A stretch of DNA of 64,000 nt from Rhizobium herbae (GCF_017873135.1 NZ_JAGGJV010000001.1:930001-994000); one strand, 5' to 3'. Counted from the stretch's first letter, positions 19,703-30,591 are shown. Numbers and translations are program-made. The notes: generated by a model from the letters alone, not told the origin.

Positions 19703-20911
19703 ATGACACGCGGCACCCTGCGCTCCATTCTTTCGGTTGGCATTCTCACTCTTTTGACCTCGTCTGCCCTCGCGCAGCAAACCGCGGTGCCCGCAGCCCC
19801 TTGCGGAGGCGACCTTGCGACATTCCTGCAAGGCGTCAAGGCCGAAGCAATCGCCAAGGGCATACCGGCTGAGGTCGCCGATCGCGCGCTGGCCGGTGCC
19901 GCAATTTCAGAGAAGGTGCTGAGCCGCGACCGCGCCCAGGGCGTCTTCAAGCAAAGCTTTACCGAATTCTCGCAGCGCACCGTCAGCAAGGCGCGACTGG
20001 ATATCGGCGCCAAGAAGATGAAGGAATACGCAGCGGTCTTCGAGCGTGCCGAGAAGGAGTTCGGCGTTCCCGCCCCGGTGATCACCGCCTTCTGGGCGAT
20101 GGAAACGGATTTCGGCGCGGTCCAGGGCGATTTCAACACCCTCAACGCCCTGGTGACGCTGGCCCATGATTGCCGCCGCCCGGAAATGTTCCGCCCCCAG
20201 CTCATTTCGGCGATCGAGATGGTCCAGCACGGCGATCTCGACCCGGCGACGACGACCGGTGCCTGGGCCGGAGAAATCGGTCAGGTGCAGATGCTGCCGG
20301 AAGACATTATCGCACAGGGCATGGATGGCGACGGCGACGGCCATGTGAACCTCAAGCAGAGTGCGCCGGATGCCATCCTGACGGCCGCCAAGTTCATCAA
20401 GAGCCTCGGCTTTGTCGCCGGTCAGCCCTGGATCCAGGAAGTGAGCCTGCCGGAAAACCTGCCATGGGAGAAGACCGGGCTGCAATCCGGCATGACCGCC
20501 GGTGACTGGTTCGCGCTCGGCGTCAAGCCGCGCGATGGCAATACCGCCTTTCCGCAGCTGGCTGCCTCGGTCGTCATTCCGCAGGGGCGCCACGGCGTGG
20601 CTTTCCTGACCTATCCGAATTTCAACGTCTATCTCGAATGGAACCAGTCGTTCATCTACACGACCTCTGCCGCCTACTTCGCCACCCGGCTTGCAGGCGC
20701 TCCGCCTTACGACACCCATCATCCGGAACCGGGATTGAACGACGAAGGCATGAAGGCCCTGCAGATCAAGCTGCAAGGCATGGGCCACGATGTCGGCAAG
20801 ATTGACGGCATTCTCGGCTCAGGCACCCGCGCGGCTCTGCAGAAGGAACAGCAGCGGCTTGGCCTGCCCGCCGACGGCTGGGCTACCCAGGCGGTTCTCG
20901 ACGCGCTTTAA
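19703..20911 (+). CDS. MltB-type lytic murein transglycosylase with peptidoglycan-binding domain
   Basis: 402-residue periplasmic enzyme. Signal peptide about 1-25. The MltB catalytic domain has FWAMETDFGAVQGDFN with Glu134 as the general acid, and GEIGQVQMLPEDI where typical relatives have GAMG(Q)xQFMPS. A C-terminal peptidoglycan-binding repeat (about 345-400: LNDEGMKALQIKLQGMGHDVGKIDG) anchors it in the wall. It follows the GH25 gene in the same direction after 131 bases. Confidence 0.9.
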   Translation: MTRGTLRSILSVGILTLLTSSALAQQTAVPAAPCGGDLATFLQGVKAEAIAKGIPAEVADRALAGAAISEKVLSRDRAQGVFKQSFTEFSQRTVSKARLDIGAKKMKEYAAVFERAEKEFGVPAPVITAFWAMETDFGAVQGDFNTLNALVTLAHDCRRPEMFRPQLISAIEMVQHGDLDPATTTGAWAGEIGQVQMLPEDIIAQGMDGDGDGHVNLKQSAPDAILTAAKFIKSLGFVAGQPWIQEVSLPENLPWEKTGLQSGMTAGDWFALGVKPRDGNTAFPQLAASVVIPQGRHGVAFLTYPNFNVYLEWNQSFIYTTSAAYFATRLAGAPPYDTHHPEPGLNDEGMKALQIKLQGMGHDVGKIDGILGSGTRAALQKEQQRLGLPADGWATQAVLDAL

Positions 20912-22341
20912 CCGCCCGGCCCCCGCCTGTCGCGCATCTTTGCCCGCCGCCGGTGGTGACGGGCAAGCCGGAAGGCGCGGTAGCGCAGTTTCAGCGACCA
21001 GCGCGCGCCGGCAAGAGCTGCTCCCCGCTTCGAGAGCTCGCTCAATTCGCGCGCATAGGCGACCGCGAATGCCGTGCGGTAGGTCGAGAGGTGCTCGGAA
21101 GCGATATTTTCGAGCCTGTGCATCATGCTGACCCAGAGCGGCGAGACCAGCAGCGAGACGGCCGTCACGGCGATCGCCACCTTGTAGGTATCGAACTGCA
21201 GCACGCCGGCACTAAGCCCGGCTGCCGCCAGCACGAAGGAAAACTCGCCGATCTGCGCCATCGACAGGCCGGCGATCAGCGCGATCTGCGGCGATGAGCC
21301 GGTCCTGCGCAGCAGGAAGATGTTCAGCACCGTCTTCGCGGCAATGACAATCAGCGCCGCACTCAGCACCGACCAGAAATTCTCGCCGATGAAAGTGAGA
21401 TCGATCAAAAGTCCGATCGACAGGAAGAAGACGACGAGCAGCACGCTCTGGATCGGTTCGATCACCGGGATGACGCGGCTGCGCAGGGTGGAGTTGCCGA
21501 TCACGATACCGGAGAGAAACGCCCCATAGGCGGGCGACATGCCGGCGAGACCGGAAATCGCAGCAGCGCCGAAACAGACGGCAAGCGCGCCCAGCGCCAG
21601 GATCTCGACCTTGTCCTCGACCGCTTCGCTGTAGGGAATTCTCAGCTTGCCGTGACGACCGAACCACCACAGCAGTGCGGCGAGAATCGTGATGGCGATG
21701 ATCATCTTGACCGCGATCATGGCGATATGCGCCTGCTGCCCGCCAAGGCTCGAAACCAGGATCAGCATCGGCACGACGGCGATATCCTGGGCGATCAGCA
21801 CGCCGACGGCGATCCGTCCGGTTTCGCTGCGCAGCTCCCCCATGTCCTCGAGCATCTTCATGGCGACGACGGTCGACGACATGGCGATGACGAAGCCGAG
21901 GATCAGCCCTTCCGCCAGACTTGCCCCGGTGATCAGCGCGATCAGGCCGGCGGCTGCGATTGCCGCGACCACCTGGCCGCTCGCAACCGTCAGCGCCTGG
22001 CGCAGGCTGAGCACAAAGGCCTTGATCGACAGCTCCATGCCGATGAAGAACAGCAGGACGACGACACCCATTTCGGCAAGCAGGGTGACATTGCCGCTTG
22101 AGGAAATGAAGCCGAAGCCCGTTGGCCCCAGGGCAACGCCCGCCAGAATGAACCCGACCAGCGGCGGCTGGCGCAAGCGCAGGAACCCCAGCCCCAGAAG
22201 AGCTGCGACCGCCACGACGATCGCGATGGGGATAAGCCCCTGACCTTCATGCGCGGCGGCAATGGATTGTGTCGTCAGAGGCTCCAGGAATTCATCCTTC
22301 ATGTCTGTGGCGTGCTCAAGAATCGGGTGGATAAATTCCAC
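20908..22341 (-). CDS. CPA2-family cation:proton antiporter
   Basis: Membrane antiporter of 477 residues with about 12-13 helices. Features: GFILAGVALGPTGFGFI near the N-terminus, a central AMSSTVVAMKMLEDMGELRSETG and IAQDIAVVPML (CPA2/Kef-type ion-binding helices). No C-terminal TrkA-N domain is present, unlike KefB/KefC; the tail is a short basic segment. The GTG at 22341 has a good AAGG site; the ATG at 22302 is an alternative. The 3' end overlaps the MltB gene end by 4 bases (convergent). Exchanges K+ or Na+ for H+; ion not readable. Confidence 0.88.
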   Translation of the reverse strand: MEFIHPILEHATDMKDEFLEPLTTQSIAAAHEGQGLIPIAIVVAVAALLGLGFLRLRQPPLVGFILAGVALGPTGFGFISSSGNVTLLAEMGVVVLLFFIGMELSIKAFVLSLRQALTVASGQVVAAIAAAGLIALITGASLAEGLILGFVIAMSSTVVAMKMLEDMGELRSETGRIAVGVLIAQDIAVVPMLILVSSLGGQQAHIAMIAVKMIIAITILAALLWWFGRHGKLRIPYSEAVEDKVEILALGALAVCFGAAAISGLAGMSPAYGAFLSGIVIGNSTLRSRVIPVIEPIQSVLLVVFFLSIGLLIDLTFIGENFWSVLSAALIVIAAKTVLNIFLLRRTGSSPQIALIAGLSMAQIGEFSFVLAAAGLSAGVLQFDTYKVAIAVTAVSLLVSPLWVSMMHRLENIASEHLSTYRTAFAVAYARELSELSKRGAALAGARWSLKLRYRAFRLARHHRRRAKMRDRRGPGG

Positions 22342-22395
22342 CTCAAGCCTTAACCCTCGATATGTTCCGAATGAGGCAGGGGAAGGTCAAGTCGC

Positions 22396-23337
22396 ATGCA
22401 CGCAAAAACGGACGGTTCGCAGAACCGCATGACGCTTGCCACCTGGGGGCTTCTGGTGTTGCTCGGGCTGATCTGGGGCGGCTCTTTCTTTTTCGCGCGC
22501 ATCGCCATCCAGCATGTGCCGGCCTTTACCCTCGTTCTGCTTCGGGTGGCGCTGGCAGCTCTCGCGCTGCATATCTATGTCTTCGGCCGCTACGACATCT
22601 ACCGCGAACTCAAGGCCCGCTGGCCGCAGTTCCTGTTGCTCGGCCTGATCAACAACGCCATACCACACGCCTTCATCTTCCTCGGCCAGACGCAGATCGG
22701 CGCGGGACTCGCCGCCATTCTCAACGCGACAACGCCGGTCTGGACCGTTTTGATCGCCAATGCATTGACGCAGGACGAGAAGCTCAGCCTTCCCAAGATT
22801 GCCGGCTGCCTGCTCGGCCTTGCCGGGACCGCCGTGCTGATCGGCCCAAGCGCCCTGCCCGGACTGACACATTCGGGCGGCAATATTCCGCTCTGGGCAC
22901 TGCTCCTTCCGGTCGCCGCAGCAATCAGCTACGGTTTCGCCGCGACCTACGGCAAGCGCTTTCGGGGACTGGCAGCGCCGGTGACCGCGGCCGGACAGAT
23001 GACCGCCTCGACGCTGATCATGCTGCCCCTTTCCCTCGCCGTCGACACACCCTGGGAATTGCCGGTACCGCCGATGACCTCCGTCCTTGCCATCCTAGCA
23101 TTGGCACTGCTTTCGACCGCCTACGGCTATATTCTGTTCTTCCGCATCATGAGCCGCGCCGGCGCCACCAACACCTCGCTGGTCACCCTGCTGGTGCCGC
23201 CCAGCGCCATTCTCCTCGGCTTCCTGTTTCTTGGCGAAACTCTGGAGCCAACGGACATCGCCGGCATGCTGCTGATTGCCGCTGGCCTGGTCGTACTTGA
23301 TGGCCGATTGCTACCGACGCGGCACAAGCAGGGTTGA
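22396..23337 (+). CDS. EamA-family drug/metabolite transporter
   Basis: 313-residue inner-membrane protein with two EamA repeats (about 15-150 and 165-305), ten predicted helices in all. Typical blocks: LLGLIWGGSFFFARIAIQHVP, AAILNATTPVWTVL, GCLLGLAGTAVLIG, and TNTSLVTLLVPPSAILLGFLFLGE. Direction in the family is usually export; substrate unknown. Divergent from the CPA2 antiporter with 54 bases between starts, so their promoters overlap. Confidence 0.87.
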   Translation: MHAKTDGSQNRMTLATWGLLVLLGLIWGGSFFFARIAIQHVPAFTLVLLRVALAALALHIYVFGRYDIYRELKARWPQFLLLGLINNAIPHAFIFLGQTQIGAGLAAILNATTPVWTVLIANALTQDEKLSLPKIAGCLLGLAGTAVLIGPSALPGLTHSGGNIPLWALLLPVAAAISYGFAATYGKRFRGLAAPVTAAGQMTASTLIMLPLSLAVDTPWELPVPPMTSVLAILALALLSTAYGYILFFRIMSRAGATNTSLVTLLVPPSAILLGFLFLGETLEPTDIAGMLLIAAGLVVLDGRLLPTRHKQG

Positions 23338-23597
23338 CGGGAGGAATCACGTACGCCTTTTGACCATCACAGCTGTGTCCGATCGGTCACTCACAGTGCA
23401 TTTCAGTGCGTTACATTAACCAGATAGAAGACATTGTGAAAAAATTGTGGCAGCCGGCAAAGATGTTTTTATTCATAGACTTAAGCCTGTGTATAACCCT
23501 TTTCCGGGCTCGGTCTATCGCACCGCAGCATAACTTTTCCTTTCATGCGTGACATTTTCACCCTATCTTTGCGAGGTCAACGCAAGGAGGGCCGGTT

Positions 23598-23675
23598 ATG
23601 GGAATTACACATTCGTTGAATGTCCTCATGATAAGTGCAGCGTTCGTATTCGTAGCCACCATGCTTTTCATCTGA
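23598..23675 (+). CDS. Small hydrophobic membrane protein (25 aa)
   Basis: A 25-codon ORF beginning MGITHSLNVLMISAAF, with hydrophobic residues through to its end at MLFI, so a single membrane helix. A very strong ribosome site AAGGAGG stands at -10, and a perfect 13-bp terminator lies 120 bases downstream (23796-23833), so this small gene appears to be an independent transcription unit. Function unknown. It explains part of an otherwise empty 524-base gap between the EamA gene and metF. Confidence 0.6.
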   Translation: MGITHSLNVLMISAAFVFVATMLFI

Positions 23676-23795
23676 AAGCATTAGGCAAACAGTCCAGTCG
23701 GTGAAAGAAGGACTTTAATACCGCAAGCCAATTGCAGCCGAATCCAGCCAAGTTGAAGCGCTCCGAAGAGCATCGAAAACTTGAAGCTGCCAGAT

Positions 23796-23833
23796 AAAAG
23801 GCCCTTGAAACCATCCGGTCTCAAGGGCCTTTT
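23796..23833. terminator. Rho-independent terminator, bidirectional
   Basis: A perfect 13-bp stem (AAAAGGCCCTTGA with TCAAGGGCCTTTT) around a 12-base loop. T-runs on both strands allow termination of the small ORF at 23598 on the plus strand and of metF on the minus strand. Confidence 0.85.
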
Positions 23834-23861
23834 CTATTGGAAATCGCTCGTCAGGCCCGGC

Positions 23862-24788
23862 TCAGGCCGCAGCACCCGCCGACAGGGACTGAGCGGCAGC
23901 CGGCACCGCCCGTTCAAAGCCGACCAGATCGCAGACAGCCGCGACCAGTGGCGACCGGTTCATCGTATAGATATGAAAATCGCGCAGACCGCGCCTTGCC
24001 AGATCTACGATCTGCTCGGCGGCGATATGCGTCGCCTCCTTGAAGCGCTCTTCCGGACTTTCGTCGAGATGCACCAGCCGCGTGACGATCGCCTCTGGAA
24101 CCTTTGCGCCGCAGAGCCCGGCGAACCTGCTGACCGACGCCAGATTGTTGATCGGCATGATTCCGGGAACGACAGGAATATTGATGCCCGCGCGGCGGAC
24201 ACGCTCAAGATAGCGCTCGAAATCATTGTTGTCGAAAAAGAACTGGGTCAGCGCCCGCGTCGCGCCATTGTCGACCTTGCGCTTCAGCATGTCGATATCG
24301 GCGTCGACATCCGGGCTTTCCGGGTGTTTTTCCGGATAGGCGGACACGGAAATCTCGAAATCGCCTTTGGCCCGGATTGCCGCGACAAGCGCTGCCGCAT
24401 TTTCATACCCGTCCGGAAACGGCTCGTAGCGCGCACCGATGCCGCCCTGCGGATCGCCGCGCAGAGCCACGAAATGGTGTACGCCATTGTCGATGAATTC
24501 GGCGACGATTGCATCGACCTCGGCCCTGGTGGCGCCAACGCAGGTCAGGTGCGCAGCCGTATTGGCGATATGCTCGTCATGGATCATCCGCCGCACGGCG
24601 GTCAGCGAACGCGCCTTGGTGGAGCCGCCCGCGCCATAGGTCATCGTCACGAAAGCAGGGTCGAAGGCTGACAGGTCCGCAACGGTCTGGAACAGCTGCG
24701 TTTCCATCTCGTCGTTCTTCGGCGGGAAATACTCAAACGAGAGCCGCAGGTTTCCGCGCTCGGCCGGGTAAAGAGTGTGTATCGGCAT
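23862..24788 (-). CDS. metF: 5,10-methylenetetrahydrofolate reductase
   Basis: FAD enzyme that makes 5-methyl-THF for methionine synthesis. 308 residues: LSFEYFPPKNDEME (15-28, Glu in the active site), FVTMTYGAGGSTKARSL, HLTCVGATRAEVD, ALRGDPQ, and FFFDNNDFERY are all MetF hallmarks. The start MPIHTLYP is one base past the stop of the ArsR/methyltransferase gene, so the two form an operon. The sequence upstream in frame belongs to that gene. Confidence 0.95.
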   Translation of the reverse strand: MPIHTLYPAERGNLRLSFEYFPPKNDEMETQLFQTVADLSAFDPAFVTMTYGAGGSTKARSLTAVRRMIHDEHIANTAAHLTCVGATRAEVDAIVAEFIDNGVHHFVALRGDPQGGIGARYEPFPDGYENAAALVAAIRAKGDFEISVSAYPEKHPESPDVDADIDMLKRKVDNGATRALTQFFFDNNDFERYLERVRRAGINIPVVPGIMPINNLASVSRFAGLCGAKVPEAIVTRLVHLDESPEERFKEATHIAAEQIVDLARRGLRDFHIYTMNRSPLVAAVCDLVGFERAVPAAAQSLSAGAAA

Positions 24789-24789
24789 G

Positions 24790-25818
24790 TCATGTCCTCC
24801 CGGCATAGGTGAGAGCGCGCTTGCCCTCTGGTGTATCGGCGGTGGCGGCCTGCCGCTGGTCACGGGCAAGCCAGATGGTCACCGTCAGTTGCCGGTCACG
24901 ATCCGTGTCAGGCGTCAGATCGACGGTCTCTTCGACGGTCAGGCCAGCCTTCTCCAGCCAGTCTGCCATCGTCTGGCGCGAAAAGCCGAGGCGCATATGT
25001 GCATGCTCGTCACGCAGATATTCCAGCGTATGCGGCGCGAGATCGATGATCGCCAGCCGACCGCCGGGCGCCAGCATGCGGGCAGCCTCGGCAATGGCTG
25101 CTTCCGGCTGTTGCAGGAAGTGCAGGACCTGGTGGATCGTGACGAGGTCGAACTGGCGACCGTCGAGCGGCAGGTTGAAGATATCGCCATGCCGGATCGA
25201 CGCCTTGGTGATGCCGGCCCGATCGAGATTGGCGCGGGCCACGGCCAGCATGTCCCGGCTGGCATCGACGCCGACGCCGCGGCGGTAAATGCCCTCGAAA
25301 AGCTGCAGGATGCGGCCGGTGCCGGTGCCGAGATCGAGCAGCCCATCGACAGGATCGGTGCCGACGACAGTCTTCAGCGCTGCCTCGACATCCGCCTCGC
25401 TGACATGCAGGCGACGCAGTTCGTCCCACTCGGAGGCGTTGCGGCTGAAATAGTCCTGGGCTTTTTCAGATCGCGCCTGCTTGAGCGCCGCCAGCCGTTC
25501 GCCGTCGCGCACCAGCACCGCATCGGCGACATCGGAGGCCGAGAGCAGATCCCGCACCAGTGCAACGCCCGCGCCCTCGCCTTTCAGGCGAAAATAGGCC
25601 CAGGCGCCTTCCTGATAGCGATCTATCAGCGCGACTTCGGAAAGCAGTTTGAGGTGACGGGAAATCCGGGGCTGCGATTGGCCGAGAATTTCGGTAAGAT
25701 CGGTGACGGTCAGGTCGCCGGCCGCCAGAAGAGCCAGAAGACGCATGCGCGTCGGCTCGCCCGCCGCCTTCAGAACGTCGACCATCGCGTCCAAACCCAA
25801 CCCTTGTTCTCGCGCCAT
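24790..25818 (-). CDS. ArsR-family regulator fused to a SAM-dependent methyltransferase domain
   Basis: 342-residue fusion: winged-helix ArsR domain (about 10-95, VLKAAGEPTRMRLLALLAAG and SQPRISRHLKLL) followed by a class I methyltransferase domain (about 120-320, LLDLGTGTGRI at 160-170). In proteobacteria such fusions are known as SAH/SAM-responsive regulators of methionine-cycle genes; the location directly before metF supports that role. It lacks the ArsR metal-binding Cys motif. Start uncertain: ATG at 25818 or 25830. A 20-base inverted repeat sits just upstream at 25835-25854. Confidence 0.85.
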   Translation of the reverse strand: MAREQGLGLDAMVDVLKAAGEPTRMRLLALLAAGDLTVTDLTEILGQSQPRISRHLKLLSEVALIDRYQEGAWAYFRLKGEGAGVALVRDLLSASDVADAVLVRDGERLAALKQARSEKAQDYFSRNASEWDELRRLHVSEADVEAALKTVVGTDPVDGLLDLGTGTGRILQLFEGIYRRGVGVDASRDMLAVARANLDRAGITKASIRHGDIFNLPLDGRQFDLVTIHQVLHFLQQPEAAIAEAARMLAPGGRLAIIDLAPHTLEYLRDEHAHMRLGFSRQTMADWLEKAGLTVEETVDLTPDTDRDRQLTVTIWLARDQRQAATADTPEGKRALTYAGRT

Positions 25819-25834
25819 CACCCACCCCATCAAC

Positions 25835-25854
25835 ACATAAAGATATGTTTATGT
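25835..25854 (-). promoter_or_regulatory. Inverted-repeat operator upstream of the ArsR-metF operon
   Basis: ACATAAAGATATGTTTATGT: arms ACATAAA and TTTATGT are perfect inverted repeats around six bases. It lies immediately before the regulator start, so binding would block transcription. The pattern resembles SAM/SAH regulator sites described upstream of methionine genes in alphaproteobacteria; the link to this protein is inferred. Confidence 0.65.
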
Positions 25855-25916
25855 GATTTTCAGGCATGCTGCAAGTTGAAATGTGGCATGGGTTCTGTTC
25901 ACAGGCGATATCAAAC

Positions 25917-25950
25917 GAAAAAGGCGGCCCGAGCGGACCGCCTTTTTCGT
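25917..25950 (-). terminator. Rho-independent terminator after ettA
   Basis: Stem built from GGCGG(C/T)CCG halves flanked by A5 and T5 runs on opposite sides. It terminates ettA on the minus strand and would also work in the opposite direction. Confidence 0.75.
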
Positions 25951-25987
25951 TCTTGGCTGTGTGACGGGCAGCGACGCCCGCATCCGC

Positions 25988-27637
<1,650 letters not shown>

Positions 27638-27729
27638 AGAGAGACTGCTCCGACGGAATGGGATTTTGCCCGCTATGTAGGCGAATTATCCCGGCGGAGC
27701 AATGAAGAAACCGGCTTCACCCGTGCCAT

Positions 27730-28497
27730 TCACTGAATACCGGCTGCATCGACGGTGCCCTTGCCACATTTGAAATCGGTATCGCCGGCGGCAAGGATCA
27801 GTGCCGAAAGACCGGTATTGGCGGCGACATCGCCCGAAAGGCCGATCGTCAGCCCGGTAATGACGCTGCGTGCGCCCGCCTTCTGGCAGCGCATCCGGAC
27901 GCGGTCGCCGGCTCCCTTGCCGAAGCTCGTATCGAAGGCCTGCTTGACATCGCTTTCCGTCACATCGCGCCCGAGCCGATCGGCAAACAATGCGCGCACC
28001 GCAGAACCATTGAGTTCATCGAGAAAACGAAGCTGCAGGGCAAAATAGTCCTGCACAGTGCCGCCCTGGCAGGTGCCGCTGCGCAGCCATTGATGCCGGT
28101 CGAGACCCGATTGCGTACCCGGCATGGCGACCAAAAGCCTGGCAGCCGTATCCTCAGCCATTGCCAGTTGCGGCAGTTCCAGCCAGTCCCCCTTCCTGTC
28201 ACGCGCCCGGATATCCGCCGCCACGCCGCAATAGCTCTTCTTCATCGGCCAGAGACCATGCAGGGAGAAATGCGTCGCATCGTAGCGCTCGGAGGTCTGC
28301 CCGGTGCATTCCTTGCGGTTCGGCCGCGTTTCGCAGAATCCGGGCTGCCAGCTGACAGCGAGAATGTACTCGGTCTTTCCCTTCGGCGACGTTGCCTTTT
28401 CCTCCGCAAATGCCGGTGGCGCAACCATCACGGCGAGTATGGCCGTAACCAGGGAGCACAGAAGCGGCACAAAGATATTCCTCACATTTCCTTGCAT
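27730..28497 (-). CDS. RNase T2-family protein with altered catalytic motif
   Basis: 255-residue exported protein, signal peptide about 1-31 (ends PPAFAEE). The first T2 motif is intact: HFSLHGLWP (His80). The second, canonically H-E-W-x-K-H-G-T-C, reads HQWLRSGTC (135-143): the catalytic Glu, Lys and His are Gln136, Arg139 and Ser140. Hydrolysis by the usual mechanism is therefore doubtful. Start at ATG 28497 has the ribosome site GGAGAGG; the longer upstream frame does not look coding. Standing alone, divergent from a lipase gene. Confidence 0.82.
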   Translation of the reverse strand: MQGNVRNIFVPLLCSLVTAILAVMVAPPAFAEEKATSPKGKTEYILAVSWQPGFCETRPNRKECTGQTSERYDATHFSLHGLWPMKKSYCGVAADIRARDRKGDWLELPQLAMAEDTAARLLVAMPGTQSGLDRHQWLRSGTCQGGTVQDYFALQLRFLDELNGSAVRALFADRLGRDVTESDVKQAFDTSFGKGAGDRVRMRCQKAGARSVITGLTIGLSGDVAANTGLSALILAAGDTDFKCGKGTVDAAGIQ

Positions 28498-28691
28498 GAC
28501 AGGCCTCTCCAAAAAAGAACAAAACATGATCATATGAGGACTAAAACGGGAAAAATGCAACCTGGAATCCTTATCTGGTCGATTATTTCCTGACCTGATG
28601 CCGAACAGGCAACAAGCGCCGATTGCGTTTGGCAGACAAATCAAGTTGATAGCGATGAAGTGCCGGAACTTGGCCCAGGGAGGATTCGGGA

Positions 28692-29627
28692 GTGTTTGCC
28701 AAGCTCGAAACATTGCAAAGCCCGAGCGGAGCTGCTCTTGCCTGGCGCCGTCAGCGTGCCACAGCACCTGAAAAAGGAGTGCTGATCATCAGCCACGGAC
28801 TTGCCGAACATTCCGCTCGCTATGCGCGTTTCGCCGATGTCATGGCCTCCAGCGGTTTCCACGTCTATGCGCACGACCATCGCGGTCACGGCGCAACCAC
28901 GGCTGCCGATGCGCCGTTCGGCCGCTATGCCCAGTCGCAGGGTATCGACAAGGTCCTGGACGATGTCCGGGCGATGCGCGACATGGCGGCGGGCAACCAT
29001 CCCGGCCTTCCCATCATCCTGTTCGGCCATTCCATGGGCGGCCTGATCGCGCTCAATGCGGCGGAGAACGATCCGGGCCTCTATGATGGTCTGGCTGTCT
29101 GGAACTCCAACTTCAATCCGGGCCTTGCCGGCCGCGCCGCGCAAGTGATCCTGGCCATCGAAAAGATGCTGAAAGGCTCCGACGTTCCGAGCGGCATCCT
29201 GCCGAAGCTGACATTCGGTACCTGGGGCAAATCAATTCCCAATCACAAGACCGCGTTCGACTGGCTGTCGCATGATCCGGTGGAGGTCGCAAAATACATC
29301 AACGACCCGCTCTGCGGTTTCGACGCAAGCGTCTCGCTGTGGATCGACCTGTTCGACCTGACCTTTGCCGGGGCGCGGCCCGACCGGTTGCGACGGTTGC
29401 CGCAAAACCTGCCCATCCATCTTGTCGGCGGCGGGCAGGATCCCGCCACCAATGGCGGGCGTGAAATCCGCTGGCTGGCACAGCGCATGGAAAAGGTGGG
29501 ACTGAAGCGCGTGACGACGATCGTCTACCCGACGATGCGCCACGAAACCCTGAACGAAACGGAACGCGACGGCGCCATGCGCGATTTTGCCGGCTGGTGC
29601 CTTTCTGTCGTGGACCGGCGGACGTAA
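28692..29627 (+). CDS. Alpha/beta hydrolase, monoacylglycerol-lipase-like
   Basis: 311-residue serine hydrolase of the Hydrolase_4 group. ISHGLAEHSARYARFADVM (oxyanion region), HDHRGHGATT, nucleophile elbow GHSMGG (about 117-122), an acid in GGGQDPATNGG, and His in YPTMRHETLNE. These match monoacylglycerol lipase/lysophospholipase relatives. It starts with GTG preceded by GGGAGGA. A transporter gene begins 13 bases after its stop. Confidence 0.85.
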   Translation: MFAKLETLQSPSGAALAWRRQRATAPEKGVLIISHGLAEHSARYARFADVMASSGFHVYAHDHRGHGATTAADAPFGRYAQSQGIDKVLDDVRAMRDMAAGNHPGLPIILFGHSMGGLIALNAAENDPGLYDGLAVWNSNFNPGLAGRAAQVILAIEKMLKGSDVPSGILPKLTFGTWGKSIPNHKTAFDWLSHDPVEVAKYINDPLCGFDASVSLWIDLFDLTFAGARPDRLRRLPQNLPIHLVGGGQDPATNGGREIRWLAQRMEKVGLKRVTTIVYPTMRHETLNETERDGAMRDFAGWCLSVVDRRT

Positions 29628-29640
29628 GCGAAGGCATGGC

Positions 29641-30591
29641 ATGACCGATATTTCTCCAAAGGCTGCGAAAAGCCGCAACGATATTTCATTCGGACTGGGC
29701 CTGATGGTCATCGCGGTGCTGATCTCGCCGCTGATCGATATTTTCGCCAAGCTGGCCATCACCACCATTCCGTCGGCAGAGATCACCGCCGTCCGCTTCG
29801 TGCTGCAGGTGATTTTCATCCTGCCGATCGTCATCATCCGCGGCACGCTGCTCGATCTCACCTGGAAGAAGACTGGGCTGCATATGCTGCGCGGCGGCCT
29901 TCTGGTCGTCACCATGCTGTCCTTCATCACCACGCTGAAAGCCATGGAAGTGGCGGATGCCATCGCCATCTTCTTCGTCGAGCCGATCATCCTGACCATC
30001 CTCGGCAGCATCTTCCTGAAGGAGACCATCGGCTGGCGGCGCTATACCGCCTGCGCTGTCGGCTTCCTCGGCGCGCTGCTGGTCATCCAGCCCAGCATGC
30101 AGGAGGTGGGCTGGATCGCCCTGTTGCCGATCGTCTCTGCCTTCGGGCTTGCCGTGTTCCTGCTGGTGACCCGCCTCGTCGCGCAGAACGAGGATCCATG
30201 GTCGATGCAGTTTCACGCGGGCATCTGGGGCGCGGTGTTCTGCGGCATCCTGCTTTATATCGGTGACGGCACCGGCTCGGAGATTTTCGACCCCGTCATG
30301 CCGGACAGGACCGCCGGTCTCTATCTGCTGGGCGTCGGGATCACGGCGACGATTTCCGGGGTGCTCGGCGTTTACGCCTATCGCGCAGCACCCGCCTCGG
30401 TGCTGGCGCCGCTGCAATATCTGGAGATCGTCTCGGCGACGATCTTCGGCTGGCTGGTGTTCGGCGACCTGCCGGACGCGCTGAAATGGCTGGGCATTGC
30501 CATCATCATCGCATCCGGCCTCTACATCATCTGGCGCGAACGCAAGATCAACAAGACAGCCAGTATCGCGCCGGTATCGCCGGCCATCTGA
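29641..30591 (+). CDS. EamA-family transporter
   Basis: 316-residue membrane protein with two EamA repeats and about ten helices: VLISPLIDIFAKLAITTIPSAEITAVRF at the start of repeat 1, ADAIAIFFVEPIILTILGSIFLKE at its end, and PASVLAPLQYLEIVSATIFGWLVFGDLPDALKW in repeat 2. It belongs to the S-adenosylmethionine/riboflavin-exporter-like branch of the family, though substrate cannot be assigned. Start ATG 29641, 13 bases after the lipase and 37 before the ThDP enzyme: a likely three-gene operon. Confidence 0.85.
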   Translation: MTDISPKAAKSRNDISFGLGLMVIAVLISPLIDIFAKLAITTIPSAEITAVRFVLQVIFILPIVIIRGTLLDLTWKKTGLHMLRGGLLVVTMLSFITTLKAMEVADAIAIFFVEPIILTILGSIFLKETIGWRRYTACAVGFLGALLVIQPSMQEVGWIALLPIVSAFGLAVFLLVTRLVAQNEDPWSMQFHAGIWGAVFCGILLYIGDGTGSEIFDPVMPDRTAGLYLLGVGITATISGVLGVYAYRAAPASVLAPLQYLEIVSATIFGWLVFGDLPDALKWLGIAIIIASGLYIIWRERKINKTASIAPVSPAI

